DNA of 64,000 bases from contig NZ_JAMJFX010000002.1 of NCBI RefSeq assembly GCF_023544865.1, positions 124,001 through 188,000 of the forward strand. Direction: 5' to 3'. The DNA comes from Phaeovulum molybdatiresistens (lineage in GTDB: Bacteria; Pseudomonadota; Alphaproteobacteria; Rhodobacterales; Rhodobacteraceae). This document shows positions 53,945-64,000 of the stretch, one piece after another; within the stretch, counting starts at the first letter, position 1, and every line of letters begins with the position of its first letter. The position numbers were made by a program, and so were the translations under genes. Under the pieces are notes generated by a model. The model did not search any database, was not told the DNA's origin, and saw only the letters and a program-made list of their open reading frames with translations.

Positions 53945-56443
53945 ATGGCAGATGTGCCAACCGGCCTTGGCTTGGCAGAGGCCGCCGCCCGGCTGGCGGC
54001 CGAGGGCCCCAACGAACTGCCGCGCGCACGCCGCCGATCGGGCCTGCGCATCCTGGCCGAGGTGCTGCGCGAACCGATGCTGTTGCTGCTGGTGCTGGCG
54101 GCCATCGTCTACCTGATCTTTGGCGATCTGCATGAGGCGCTGATCCTGCTGGTCGTGGCCACGCTGTCGGTCACGATCACCGCGGTGCAGGAAAGCCGCA
54201 CCGAGCGCGTGCTTGAGGCGCTGCGCGATCTGTCCTCGCCGCGCGCGTTGGTGCTGCGGGGGGGCGAACGGCTGCGCATTCCGGGGCGCGAGGTGGTGCG
54301 CGGCGATCTTCTGATCCTGGCCGAGGGCGACCGCATCCCCGCCGATGCGCAACTGTTGCAGGCCGAAGGGCTGAGCGCCGATGAATCGCTGCTGACCGGC
54401 GAATCCGTGCCCGTGCGCAAGCGCGCCGCCCCGCCGGATGAGCCGCCCTGCGCCACACCGGGGGGCGAGGATCTGGCGATGGTGTTTTCCGGCGCGATGG
54501 TGGTGCGCGGGGCGGGGATTGCCCGCGTCACCGCCACGGGCGCGGCCAGCGCCATCGGGCGCATCGGCCATTCGCTGGCCACGCTGGACAGCGAACCGCC
54601 CCGCCTGCGCGCCCAGACCGCGCGGCTGGTGCGGCTGGCGGGGGTCTTTGGCGGCACCGTTTCGATCGCGGTGGTGCTGCTTTACGGCAGCCTGCACGGC
54701 GATTGGCTGCAGGCCGCGCTGGCCGGGATAGCGCTGGGCATGGCGATGCTGCCCGAGGAATTCCCCGTCGTGCTGACGGTCTTCATGGCGATGGGCGCCT
54801 GGCGCATTTCACGCGCGCGGGTGCTGACGCGCCGCGCCGCCTCGATCGAGGCGCTGGGCGCGGCGACGGTGCTGTGCACCGACAAGACCGGCACGCTGAC
54901 GCAAAACCGCATGATGGTGGCGCGGCTTTGCCCCGCCCCCGGCGCGGATGGGGATCAGGCGCTGCGCACCGGCCTGCTGGCCAGCGCGCCCCATCCGGTC
55001 GATCCGATGGATGCGGCCTTCCACGCGCTGGCCGGCGAGCGCGGGATCACGGCCACCGGCGCGGATGGGCAGGCGCTGCAGCTGGCGCGCAGCTTTGGCC
55101 TGCGCGACGATCTGCTGGCGGTGACCCAGATCTGGACCGACACCGGCCCGGGCCTGATCGCCGCCGCCAAGGGCGCGCCCGAGGCGATCGCAACGCTGTG
55201 CCGGGCGGACCCGGAAACGGCGCAATGGCTGCGCGCCGAAACCAACCGGATGGCGGGCGATGGGCTGCGCGTGCTGGGCCTTGCGCGGGCCGAGGCGCCG
55301 GGCCCAACGCTGCCCGACGCGCCCGAGGCGCTGGACTTCTGGCTGGTGGGGCTGGCGGGCCTGGCCGACCCGCTGCGCGACAGCGTCCCGCAAGCGGTGC
55401 GCGAATGTCAGCAGGCGGGCATCCGCGTGGTGATGATCACCGGCGATTATCCGGTGACCGCGCGCGCCATTGCCGCCAAGGCGGGCCTGCCCGCGGGTGC
55501 GGTGATGACCGGGGCGCAGATCGACGCGCTGGACGATGACCGGCTGGCGCAGGCGCTGGCCGACACCGCGATCTTTGCCCGCGTCCTGCCCGACCAGAAG
55601 CTGCGCCTTGTCACCGCGCTGAAGGCGCGCGGCGAGGTGGTGGCGATGACCGGCGACGGGGTCAATGACGCGCCCGCGCTGAAGGCCGCGCATATCGGCA
55701 TTGCGATGGGCGGGCGCGGCACCGATGTCGCGCGCGAGGCGGCGGGGATCGTGCTGCTGGACGACGATTTTTCATCCATCGTGCGGGCGGTGCGTCTGGG
55801 CCGACGGATCTATGACAACCTGCGCAAGGCGATGGGCTTCATCGTGGCGGTGCATGTGCCCATTGCGGGGCTGGCGCTGATGCCCTTGCTGTTGGGCACG
55901 CCGATCGTCTTTGGCCCGCTGCATATCGCGCTGATGGAACTGCTGATCGACCCGGTCTGCGCGCTGGTCTTCGAGGCCGAGCCCGAGGAAGACGATACCA
56001 TGCGCCGCCCCCCGCGCCCGCCATCGGCATCGCTGTTTTCGCCCGCGATGCTGGGCTGGGGGCTGATCCAGGGGCTGGTGGCCTTTGCCGTGGTGGCGGC
56101 GGTCTATTTCGAGGCGCTGGGCCGGGGCCTGGGCCTGGCGGATCTGCGCACGCTCACGTTCCTGGCGCTGGTCGGCGCGGTGCTGGGGCTGATCTATGTG
56201 AACCGGTCCTACAGCGCCTCGCCCTGGGGGGCGCTGGTGCGGCCGAACCGGGCGCTGGCGCTGGTGCCGGTCGCGGTGGCGCTGGTGCTGGCGCCGATCC
56301 TGCTGTGGCCGCCCGCCGCCGCGATCTTTGGCTTTGCCTTGCCGGGGGCGGCCGATCTGGCGCGGGTCGCCGGGGCGGCGGCGCTGGGCTTTCTGGCGCT
56401 TGAGGCGGTCAAGCGCGCGCTGGGCCCGAGGCTGCGGCGCTGA
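53945..56443 (+). CDS. Cation-translocating P-type ATPase
   Basis: An 832-residue pump. The actuator domain has LLTGESVPVRK; the phosphorylated Asp is residue 313 in CTDKTGTLTQNRMM; hinge motif TGDGVNDAPALKAAHIGIAM follows. Helix M4 reads PEEFPVVLTVF, not the PEGLP of calcium pumps, so ion specificity is open. C-terminal helices (about residues 640-820) match the P2-like cation ATPase C-terminal domain. It begins four bases after the beta-CASP gene and is likely co-translated. Confidence 0.9.
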   Translation: MADVPTGLGLAEAAARLAAEGPNELPRARRRSGLRILAEVLREPMLLLLVLAAIVYLIFGDLHEALILLVVATLSVTITAVQESRTERVLEALRDLSSPRALVLRGGERLRIPGREVVRGDLLILAEGDRIPADAQLLQAEGLSADESLLTGESVPVRKRAAPPDEPPCATPGGEDLAMVFSGAMVVRGAGIARVTATGAASAIGRIGHSLATLDSEPPRLRAQTARLVRLAGVFGGTVSIAVVLLYGSLHGDWLQAALAGIALGMAMLPEEFPVVLTVFMAMGAWRISRARVLTRRAASIEALGAATVLCTDKTGTLTQNRMMVARLCPAPGADGDQALRTGLLASAPHPVDPMDAAFHALAGERGITATGADGQALQLARSFGLRDDLLAVTQIWTDTGPGLIAAAKGAPEAIATLCRADPETAQWLRAETNRMAGDGLRVLGLARAEAPGPTLPDAPEALDFWLVGLAGLADPLRDSVPQAVRECQQAGIRVVMITGDYPVTARAIAAKAGLPAGAVMTGAQIDALDDDRLAQALADTAIFARVLPDQKLRLVTALKARGEVVAMTGDGVNDAPALKAAHIGIAMGGRGTDVAREAAGIVLLDDDFSSIVRAVRLGRRIYDNLRKAMGFIVAVHVPIAGLALMPLLLGTPIVFGPLHIALMELLIDPVCALVFEAEPEEDDTMRRPPRPPSASLFSPAMLGWGLIQGLVAFAVVAAVYFEALGRGLGLADLRTLTFLALVGAVLGLIYVNRSYSASPWGALVRPNRALALVPVAVALVLAPILLWPPAAAIFGFALPGAADLARVAGAAALGFLALEAVKRALGPRLRR

Positions 56444-56454
56444 AGGGCCCGGGC

Positions 56455-57891
56455 CTAACCCAGCAGCCGGCGCGCCGCGGCAATCAGCGCCGCGCGGTGC
56501 CCGCGATAGGGCGGAAACAGCCAGGGCAATGCCGAAAAGCGGTTTTCAAGCACCGGCTTTTCATGGCTGAAGGCGCGAAAGCCCCAATGCCCATGCGCCG
56601 GCCCCTGCCCCGACATGCCGATACCGCCAAAAGGCAGCCCGGCATGGGAATAGTGCAGCATGGTCAGGTTCACGCCCACCGCCCCCGATGAGGTTTCGGT
56701 GATGATCCGCCGCGCAAAGCCCCGGTCGCGGTCAAAGATATAAAGCGCCAGCGGCTTCGGACCGGCATTGATCCGCGCGATCACCGCGCCCGGGTCGGAA
56801 AAGCCGATGATCGGCAGGATCGGGCCAAAGATTTCCTGCTGCTCGATCGCCATTTCGGGGGTGACGGCCTCAATCAGCGTCGGCGCCAGCCGCCGGCCCT
56901 GCGCCGCCGCCGGATCGCCCCCCGTCAACAGCCGCGCCCCGCCCGCCAGCGCCCCGGCCAGCAGATCGCGCAGCCGCGCGGCATGGCGGTCGGTGACGAT
57001 CGCGGCCAGATCGGGGCTGGCCAGCGGATCGGCGCCATAGGCCCGCGCGATTTCGGCGCGCAGGGCGGCGACAAAGGCGGGGCGGATGCTGTCATGGACC
57101 AGCACGTGATCGGGGGCGATGCAGGTCTGCCCGGCATTGGCGAACTTGCCCCAGGCGACCCAGCGCGCGGCGCGGGCCAGATCGGCGCCCGGGCCGATGA
57201 CGACGGGCGACTTGCCCCCCAGTTCCAGCGTGACCGAGGCGAGGTGGCGCGCGGCAGCCGCCATCACCAGTCGGCCCACCTCGGCGCTGCCGGTGAAGAA
57301 GATGTGATCGAAGGGCAAGGCCAGCGCGGCCTCGGCCACATCCTTGCCGCCCTCGACCACATGGACCAGATCGGGGGGAAAGCAATCGCGCACCAGTTCG
57401 GCGATCAGCGCCGAGGTGGCCGGCGTCAGTTCCGAGGGCTTCACGATCGCGCTGTTGCCCGCCGCCAGCGCCGAGACAAGCGGCCCCAGCGCCAGTTGAA
57501 ACGGATAGTTCCACGGCGCGATGATCAGGCAGGTGCCGCGCGGTTCGGGGCGGATCAGCGCGCGGGTGCCGAAGGTGGCCAGCGTCGGCGCCACCCGGCG
57601 CGGGCGCATCCAGCGCCGCAGATTTCGGCGGGCATGGCGGATTTCCTGCAACAGGGGCAGGATCTCGGTCAGGATCACCTCGGCCTTTGGCTTGGCGAAA
57701 TCCTGCGCCAGGGCCTGGATGATCCGCGGCTGAAAGGCGATCACCGCATCGCGCAACCGCGCCAGCGCCGCCCGGCGTGCGGCCAGATCAAAGCTGGCGC
57801 GTCGCGCCTCGGCCCCGGCGCGCTGCGCGGCAAAGGCCGCGGCCACCGTGTCCTGCACCGCCGCCTTGCCTGCAACCCCTGCCCCGTCCAT
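56455..57891 (-). CDS. Aldehyde dehydrogenase (class 3-like)
   Basis: A 478-residue NAD(P)-dependent enzyme with the catalytic Cys in NAGQTCIAPDHVL, Glu in TLELGGKSPVVIG and FFTGSAEVGRLVM. It lacks the N-terminal extension of the large group and fits coniferyl- or fatty-aldehyde dehydrogenases. The ATG at 57891 with AGGGGG upstream is preferred over a GTG two codons earlier. It converges on the P-type ATPase gene and is divergent from the antiporter gene. Confidence 0.88.
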   Translation of the reverse strand: MDGAGVAGKAAVQDTVAAAFAAQRAGAEARRASFDLAARRAALARLRDAVIAFQPRIIQALAQDFAKPKAEVILTEILPLLQEIRHARRNLRRWMRPRRVAPTLATFGTRALIRPEPRGTCLIIAPWNYPFQLALGPLVSALAAGNSAIVKPSELTPATSALIAELVRDCFPPDLVHVVEGGKDVAEAALALPFDHIFFTGSAEVGRLVMAAAARHLASVTLELGGKSPVVIGPGADLARAARWVAWGKFANAGQTCIAPDHVLVHDSIRPAFVAALRAEIARAYGADPLASPDLAAIVTDRHAARLRDLLAGALAGGARLLTGGDPAAAQGRRLAPTLIEAVTPEMAIEQQEIFGPILPIIGFSDPGAVIARINAGPKPLALYIFDRDRGFARRIITETSSGAVGVNLTMLHYSHAGLPFGGIGMSGQGPAHGHWGFRAFSHEKPVLENRFSALPWLFPPYRGHRAALIAAARRLLG

Positions 57892-58062
57892 CTGCACCCC
57901 CTGCCAATCGCGTCAGACCAATCGCACCTGTCAGCGCAACCTAGGGCCGCTGCCCGGTCATGGCCAGCCCCAGGACCCGGCCCCGCGCCGAAACGATCAC
58001 GAAATCGAATCCCCCCGCCAGATCCCATTCCGCAGGGCGGCAAAGTCTGTAATATCAACAGA

Positions 58063-60579
58063 ATGGACATTGTGGTTTTCCTCGCGATTTTTGCATCGCT
58101 GTTTCTTGTGATCGGCGCGGCCGAGCCGCTGGCCGCGCGGTTGCGGCTGCCCTTTACCGTGTTGCTGGCAGCCCTTGGCATCCTGATCGGCATTGCCGCC
58201 GCCTTCTTCCTGCGCACCGATCTGACCGATGCGCTGAACCCGGTGGCCGAGGCGATTCTGGGCCTGCCGATCCGGTCGAACGTCTTCCTATATGTCTTTC
58301 TGCCCACCCTGATCTTTCAGGCCACGCTGGAAATGAACCTGCGCCGGATGCTGGACGACTGGGTGCCGATCCTGGTGATGGCGGTGCTGGCGGTGGTGGT
58401 GGCCACGCTGGCGGTGGGCTATGCGCTGGCCGGGGTTTCGACGCTGCCGCTGATGGCCTGCCTGATGCTGGGGGCGATCGTGTCGACCACGGACCCTTCG
58501 GCGGTGGTGACGATCTTCCGTTCGCTGGCCGCGCCGCGCAGGCTGAGCCGGATCATCGAGGGCGAAAGCCTGCTGAACGATGCCGCCGCCATTGCGCTGT
58601 TCGGCGTCTTTGCCGCCTTCGTGCGCCGCGGCACGCCCGATCCCACCCTGTCGGGCGCGCTGGGGCAGTTTCCGGTGCTGATCGTGGGGGGGGTGCTGGT
58701 CGGCTGGGCGCTGGCGCGGGTCGGGCTGCGGATCATGTGGCTGTTTGAACGTTTCCCGCTGGCGCAGGTCTCGGCCTCGGTGGCGCTGCCCTATCTTGCC
58801 TATATCCTGGCCGAACAGGTGTTGGCGGTGTCGGGCGTGATCGCGGTGGTGGCGGCGGGGATGACGCTGAACTACCTGGCGCCGGGCAAGCTGGCCCCCG
58901 CGGCCTGGACCTTCTTGCGCGATATCTGGAACGTGCTGGCGCATTGGGCGGGGGCGCTGATCTTCGTGCTGGCGGCGCTGCTGATCCCGCGGATGCTGGA
59001 CGGGGTCACCTGGACCGATCTGGGGCTGACGCTGGTGGTGCTGGGGGCGGCGGTCGCGGCGCGCGCGGTGATCCTGTTCGGGCTTTTGCCGGTGTTGAGC
59101 GCGCTGCGCCTGTCGCCGCCGGTCGAGCGGCCCTACCGGATCGCGATCCTGTGGGGGGGCTTGCGCGGGGCGGTGACTCTGGCGCTGGCGCTGTCGGTGA
59201 CCGAAAGCCTGCTGATCCCGGCCGACATCCGCCGGATGGTCGGGATCCTTGCCACATCCTTCACGCTGTTCACGCTGATCGTGCAGGGGTCCAGCCTGCG
59301 CTGGGTGATCGGGCGGCTGGGGCTGGACCGGCTGTCGCCGCTGGATGCCGCGCTGTCCAAACAGGTGATCGCGGTGGCGTTGCAGACCGTACGCGAAGAG
59401 GTGGCGCGCGCATCAGAGAATTACGAACTGACGCGTGAGACGGTGCGGTCCGAGGCCAAGCGCTTTGGCGAACGGCTGGACCGCGCGGTCAAGGCCGCCG
59501 AGGACAGCACCGAGCTGCAGGACCGCGACCGCATCACACTGGGCCTGATCGCGCTGGCGGGGGCGGAACGCGACCTGATCCTGGCCCGGCTGCGCGAACG
59601 GGGGATTTCGGCGCGGCTGGCCGAACGCATCCTGTCGGATGCCGACCGCCTGATCGAGGCGGCGCGCGCGGGCGGGCGCAGCGGCTATCAGGCCGGCGCG
59701 CGGCGCAGTCTGGGCCATGACGGGCGCAGCTTTCGCGCGGCGGTGGTCCTGCACAACCGGCTGCGGATTTCGGCGCCATTGGGACGGCTGATGGCCGACC
59801 GGCTGGAAATCCTGCTGACGCAGCGGCTGATCCTGCGCGATCTGCACGGCTTCATCGACGCGCGCATCCGGCGCATCCACGGCCGGCGCGTGGCCGATCT
59901 GCTGCATGAGATGCTCGACCGGCGCCTGAATGAGGTGGACAAGGCGCTGGACGGGCTACGGCTGCAATATCCGGGCTATGCCGAGGAACTGGAACGCGGC
60001 TTCATCCGCCGCACCGCGCTGCGGATGGAGGAACGCGAATACGAATCGATGCATGACGACGGGCTGATCGGAGCGGAACTTTACACCGCGCTGACCCAGG
60101 ACATGGCGGCGCGGCGCGCCGAACTGGACCGCCGCCCGCCGCTGGACCTGGCCATGCAGAAACGCGAACTGGCGCGCGCGCTGCCGCTGTTTGCCGATCT
60201 GGACGATGCGGTGCTGACGCGGCTGTGCCGGCAGCTGCGCGCGCGCTACGTCCGCGCGGGCGAGCTGATCCTGCGCAAGGACAGCCCCGGGCGGACGGTC
60301 TATTTCATCGCCTCGGGCGCGGTCGAGTTGAAGACCGCGAACCAGACCCTGCGTCTGGGCCGGGGTGAGATGTTCGGCCAGATGGCGATCCTGATGCGGC
60401 GCGCGCGCCGCGCCGAGGTGCGCGCGATCACGCCCTGCATGTTGCTGACACTGGATCAGGACCGCTTCCTGCGGCTGCTGAAACGCAGCCGCCGGGTGCA
60501 GAAAGCGGTGTTGGAGGCGGCTGCCCAACGCGGCATCGCGATCGAAGAGCTGGGGGCGCTGGCAAAGTCGGAAATGTAG
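58063..60579 (+). CDS. Cation/proton antiporter (CPA1/NhaP-like) with cyclic-nucleotide-binding domain
   Basis: An 838-residue protein. Residues 1-420 hold about twelve hydrophobic segments of the Na+/H+ exchanger fold, with IVSTTDPSAVVTIFRSL and GESLLNDAAAIALFGVF (the ND ion site). A long charged region (about 430-700) follows, then a cNMP-binding domain (about 715-825) with GELILRKDSPGRTVYFI and LGRGEMFGQMAIL. The layout resembles plant SOS1 and bacterial NhaP with regulatory tails. The ATG at 58063 has only a weak ribosome site. The frame is open far upstream, antisense to the aldehyde dehydrogenase, and is rejected as coding. Confidence 0.88.
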   Translation: MDIVVFLAIFASLFLVIGAAEPLAARLRLPFTVLLAALGILIGIAAAFFLRTDLTDALNPVAEAILGLPIRSNVFLYVFLPTLIFQATLEMNLRRMLDDWVPILVMAVLAVVVATLAVGYALAGVSTLPLMACLMLGAIVSTTDPSAVVTIFRSLAAPRRLSRIIEGESLLNDAAAIALFGVFAAFVRRGTPDPTLSGALGQFPVLIVGGVLVGWALARVGLRIMWLFERFPLAQVSASVALPYLAYILAEQVLAVSGVIAVVAAGMTLNYLAPGKLAPAAWTFLRDIWNVLAHWAGALIFVLAALLIPRMLDGVTWTDLGLTLVVLGAAVAARAVILFGLLPVLSALRLSPPVERPYRIAILWGGLRGAVTLALALSVTESLLIPADIRRMVGILATSFTLFTLIVQGSSLRWVIGRLGLDRLSPLDAALSKQVIAVALQTVREEVARASENYELTRETVRSEAKRFGERLDRAVKAAEDSTELQDRDRITLGLIALAGAERDLILARLRERGISARLAERILSDADRLIEAARAGGRSGYQAGARRSLGHDGRSFRAAVVLHNRLRISAPLGRLMADRLEILLTQRLILRDLHGFIDARIRRIHGRRVADLLHEMLDRRLNEVDKALDGLRLQYPGYAEELERGFIRRTALRMEEREYESMHDDGLIGAELYTALTQDMAARRAELDRRPPLDLAMQKRELARALPLFADLDDAVLTRLCRQLRARYVRAGELILRKDSPGRTVYFIASGAVELKTANQTLRLGRGEMFGQMAILMRRARRAEVRAITPCMLLTLDQDRFLRLLKRSRRVQKAVLEAAAQRGIAIEELGALAKSEM

Positions 60580-60601
60580 CTATATCCGCAGCTTGCGCGC
60601 C

Positions 60602-60626
60602 AAACCTGATGTTTCGCCTTAGGTTT
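60602..60626. terminator. Possible bidirectional terminator
   Basis: AAACCT and AGGTTT form a 6-bp stem with a 13-base loop and T-rich ends, in the 49-base gap between the converging antiporter and AhpD-like genes. Confidence 0.4.
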
Positions 60627-60628
60627 TG

Positions 60629-61198
60629 TCACCCCCGCCCGAGGCTGTAGAATTCATCATTGGGGCGCAGCGAGGCCATGTTGGCGATCCGGTTCGACAT
60701 GCCGAAGAAGGCGGCGATGGCGCCGATGTCCCAGATATCCTCGGCGTCACAGCCCTGCGCCTCCAGCGCGGCGCGGTCGGCGGGCGAAATATCCTGCGCG
60801 CGCTGGCAGACCTTCATCGCATAATCCAGCATCGCGCGCTGGCGCGCGGTGATGTCGGCCTTGTGGTAATTCACCGCCACCTGATCGGCGATCAGCGGAT
60901 CCTTGGCCCGGATGCGCAGGATGGCGCCATGGGCGATCACGCAATACTGGCACTGATTGGCGGCGCTGGTGACGACCACGATCATCTCGCGGTCCGCCTT
61001 GGTCAGGCCGCCGGGCTTGTCCATCAGCGCGTCATGCATGGCAAAGAAGGCGCGGAATTCATCGGGCCGATGCGCCAGCGCCAGAAAGACATTGGGGATG
61101 AAGCCGGATTTTTCCTGCACCTGTGCGATCCGGGCGCGGATATCCTCGGGCAGGCTGGCAAGATCGGGAACGGGAAAGCTGCTGATCGGTTGGGTCAT
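60629..61198 (-). CDS. AhpD-like peroxidase-related protein
   Basis: A 189-residue alkylhydroperoxidase/carboxymuconolactone-decarboxylase fold. The redox motif is CQYCVIAHG, with the conserved Glu in DREMIVVVTSAANQ. YHKADITARQRAMLDYAMKV is typical of the 'uncharacterized peroxidase-related enzyme' group. AAGGAT precedes the ATG at 61198. It lies 133 bases downstream of icd; a perfect palindrome GAAAGCC-AA-GGCTTTC (61250-61265) lies between them. Confidence 0.85.
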   Translation of the reverse strand: MTQPISSFPVPDLASLPEDIRARIAQVQEKSGFIPNVFLALAHRPDEFRAFFAMHDALMDKPGGLTKADREMIVVVTSAANQCQYCVIAHGAILRIRAKDPLIADQVAVNYHKADITARQRAMLDYAMKVCQRAQDISPADRAALEAQGCDAEDIWDIGAIAAFFGMSNRIANMASLRPNDEFYSLGRG

Positions 61199-61249
61199 GG
61201 CGGATCCTTTTGCACGCTGCGCAGGCCCCATGTTCCGCCGGGACGGCGC

Positions 61250-61265
61250 GAAAGCCAAGGCTTTC
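61250..61265. repeat. Perfect palindrome downstream of icd
   Basis: GAAAGCC-AA-GGCTTTC, seven paired bases with a two-base centre, in the icd to AhpD gap. There is no T-run, so it may be a binding site rather than a terminator. Confidence 0.35.
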
Positions 61266-61331
61266 CTGCCCGCCCAAAAGGAAAGGCGCAGGGTTTCCCC
61301 CGCGCCCCGCCAAGTCTTGCGCCGTTGCGCC

Positions 61332-63554
<2,223 letters not shown>

Positions 63555-63585
63555 GGTATCCATGCCTCCTTGCTTCTGGGGGCTC

Positions 63586-63615
63586 TATACCGGAACGGTA
63601 TACAAAGGTCTACCG
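63586..63615. promoter_or_regulatory. Nested inverted repeats upstream of icd
   Basis: TATACCG-GAA-CGGTATA (63586-63602) overlaps CGGTA-TACAAAGGTC-TACCG (63596-63615). The half-site CGGTA is used in both. They begin about 25 bases before the upper icd start, where a repressor or activator could act. Confidence 0.45.
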
Positions 63616-63737
63616 AAACGAAAAGCCCACCGGCGGAAATCCGGGGATGGATCGTCGCGGGCCGCAAAACGGTGGCCAATGCCGCGCGCTGCCCTAGCTT
63701 TGGGGCAGCCCGTGCCCTGCCAAAGGAAAGGATGCCG

Positions 63738-64000
63738 ATGAAACGCCCCGCCTGGATCTGCGCGCTTGCCCTGATCGCAGCAGTTGCCCCCCCGGCCAGC
63801 GCCCAGACGACGCGGATCGCGACGGAAACGGTCGCGGTCTTCGAGGCGCCTTGCGCGGTCGCGCCCCTGCCGGGGGGCGGCTTTCTGGTCACCGAAAAGG
63901 CGGGCCAGCTGGTGCTGGTCGACGCCGAGGGTGACCGGCGCCGCGTGGCGGGCGTGCCTGCGGTGCGCGCGGCGGGGCAGACGGGGCTGCATGATGTGGC
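63738..64000 (+). CDS. PQQ-dependent sugar dehydrogenase-like protein (5' part)
   Basis: The first 87 codons of a gene cut by the right edge. A Sec signal peptide (MKRPAWICALALIAAVAPPASA) is followed by VFEAPCAVAPLPGGGFLVTEKAGQL, which matches the start of the soluble aldose sugar dehydrogenase (Gdh/YliI-like) beta-propeller, and GQTGLHDV at the visible end fits the family's GQGGLLD-type motif. AAGGAAAGG precedes the ATG; an alternative ATG is two codons upstream. Function should be periplasmic sugar oxidation, but the cofactor residues lie outside. Confidence 0.65.
   Translation, partial: MKRPAWICALALIAAVAPPASAQTTRIATETVAVFEAPCAVAPLPGGGFLVTEKAGQLVLVDAEGDRRRVAGVPAVRAAGQTGLHDV

Noticed and set aside
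56983..58062. 360-codon N-terminal extension of the antiporter
   Set aside because: It is antisense to the aldehyde dehydrogenase and lacks membrane segments; MDIVVFLAIFASL at 58063 is the natural membrane start.

Overview
The window is a GC-rich chromosomal segment of an alphaproteobacterium, most likely a member of the Rhodobacterales (Rhodobacter/Paracoccus relatives). Pointers are the codon use, a monomeric NADP isocitrate dehydrogenase, a Rhodobacter-type phospholipid methyltransferase, AglEFG-type transporter genes, many ATGA overlaps, and a dispersed intergenic repeat built around GAAATACTC / GGTATTT cores. I saw no rRNA, tRNA, CRISPR array, insertion sequence or prophage. Nearly all of the window is coding, and no gene-free stretch reaches 300 bases.

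Left end (1-13.5 kb): a Blh-type persulfide dioxygenase gene, cut by the edge, and a three-gene operon (Tat-exported MBL protein, exported MBL protein with an altered metal site, thioredoxin-fold protein). Each has an ATTC-N8-GAAT-like operator at its promoter, which suggests sulfide/persulfide control by an SqrR/BigR-type repressor. Then rpe, a quinone oxidoreductase, a phosphoribosyltransferase converging on an hsp20 gene (FNR-like box and an in-frame stop near its 5' end), pgm, a PhoR-like kinase, a small receiver-like protein, and the yicC-gmk-gamma carbonic anhydrase operon.

Middle (13.5-34.8 kb): class II DAHP synthase, a GlxA-family regulator, a complete branched-chain-amino-acid-type ABC operon (binding protein, two ATPases, two permeases, with a 19-codon ORF between the ATPases), guaA, aroB-aroK, a conserved envelope-gene block leading to xerD and a CorC/HlyC transporter, an MttB-family methyltransferase, and aglGFE without its ATPase.

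Chemosensory cluster (34.8-39.8 kb): STAS, CheY, CheA, CheW, CheR, CheY and an unknown protein, tightly coupled. Both cheA and cheR are put out of frame by one extra base, cheR at a T8 run and cheA most plausibly at a C6 run. No cheB or receptor gene is present.

Right end (39.9-64 kb): PmtA-like methyltransferase; a TAXI-TRAP transporter with UspA, aminotransferase, BKACE-family and FMN glutamate-synthase-like genes and a divergent RpiR regulator, which together look like a catabolic operon for an amino compound; a GMC oxidoreductase with divergent LysR; a beta-CASP MBL protein joined to a P-type ATPase; an aldehyde dehydrogenase; a cation/proton antiporter with a C-terminal cyclic-nucleotide-binding domain; an AhpD-like protein; icd; and the start of a PQQ-type sugar dehydrogenase.
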